Source: an uncultured Allobosea sp.
GTDB taxonomy: Bacteria; Pseudomonadota; Alphaproteobacteria; Rhizobiales; Beijerinckiaceae
Assembly (NCBI RefSeq): GCF_945957345.1
Contig: NZ_CAMFKW010000006.1
Span: 99,101-163,100 of the forward strand
Direction: 5' to 3'
Length of the DNA: 64,000 bases
The notes beneath the pieces are model-generated. The model was given only the letters and a program-made list of their open reading frames with translations, did not search any database and had not been told where the DNA came from. Positions 63,920 through 64,000 of the stretch are shown here, piece after piece; within the stretch, counting starts at the first letter, position 1; the number at the start of each line of letters is the position of its first letter. The position numbers and the translations under genes were made by a program.

Positions 63920-64000
63920 TGAGTACGGTCCGTTCGAAAGGGCGGGCCACGGCGTCAAACGTAGCAATCGGGACGGCTCCCGCCAGGCGCCGGACAAGGG

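Overview
This is a 64 kb, high-GC window of an alphaproteobacterial chromosome. Gene content and order look like Hyphomicrobiales/Rhizobiales, possibly Bosea-like; that placement is inference. About 57 protein genes can be supported, plus a bacterial type A RNase P RNA (rnpB), two rho-independent terminators and several families of extragenic palindromes. The main blocks are: (1) the 3' part of cheB and a CheY-like receiver; (2) a fliK-like / flhB C-terminal-like / GNAT mini-operon; (3) assorted metabolic and transport genes (AKR, SDR/TetR, MBL hydrolase, serine hydrolase, ettA, EamA, orphan peptide-binding protein, lactate dehydrogenase, YitT, cspA); (4) an OmpR/histidine-kinase pair; (5) a small accessory island of Cys-containing secreted proteins around a LuxR-type regulator, with a repeated dyad element; (6) an ArsR-methyltransferase/metF/metH operon with a perfect 22-bp palindrome; (7) rnpB, then ohr/ohrR with tandem dyads; (8) a nearly complete dcw (division and cell wall) cluster, mraZ to ftsA. 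The dcw cluster is interrupted by VOC/MFS/LysR genes, by a DUF559 nuclease-like gene flanked by inverted 53-bp repeats, and by an EamA/MarR pair. A canonical CtrA-type site lies before ddl-ftsQ-ftsA. No CRISPR array, tRNA, rRNA, prophage or intact transposase was found. The most plausible candidates for something undescribed are the LuxR/secreted-protein island (26.4-29.2 kb) and the repeat-flanked DUF559 gene (57.6-58.2 kb). Neither is proven to be a novel system. All assignments are by reading, with no database searches.
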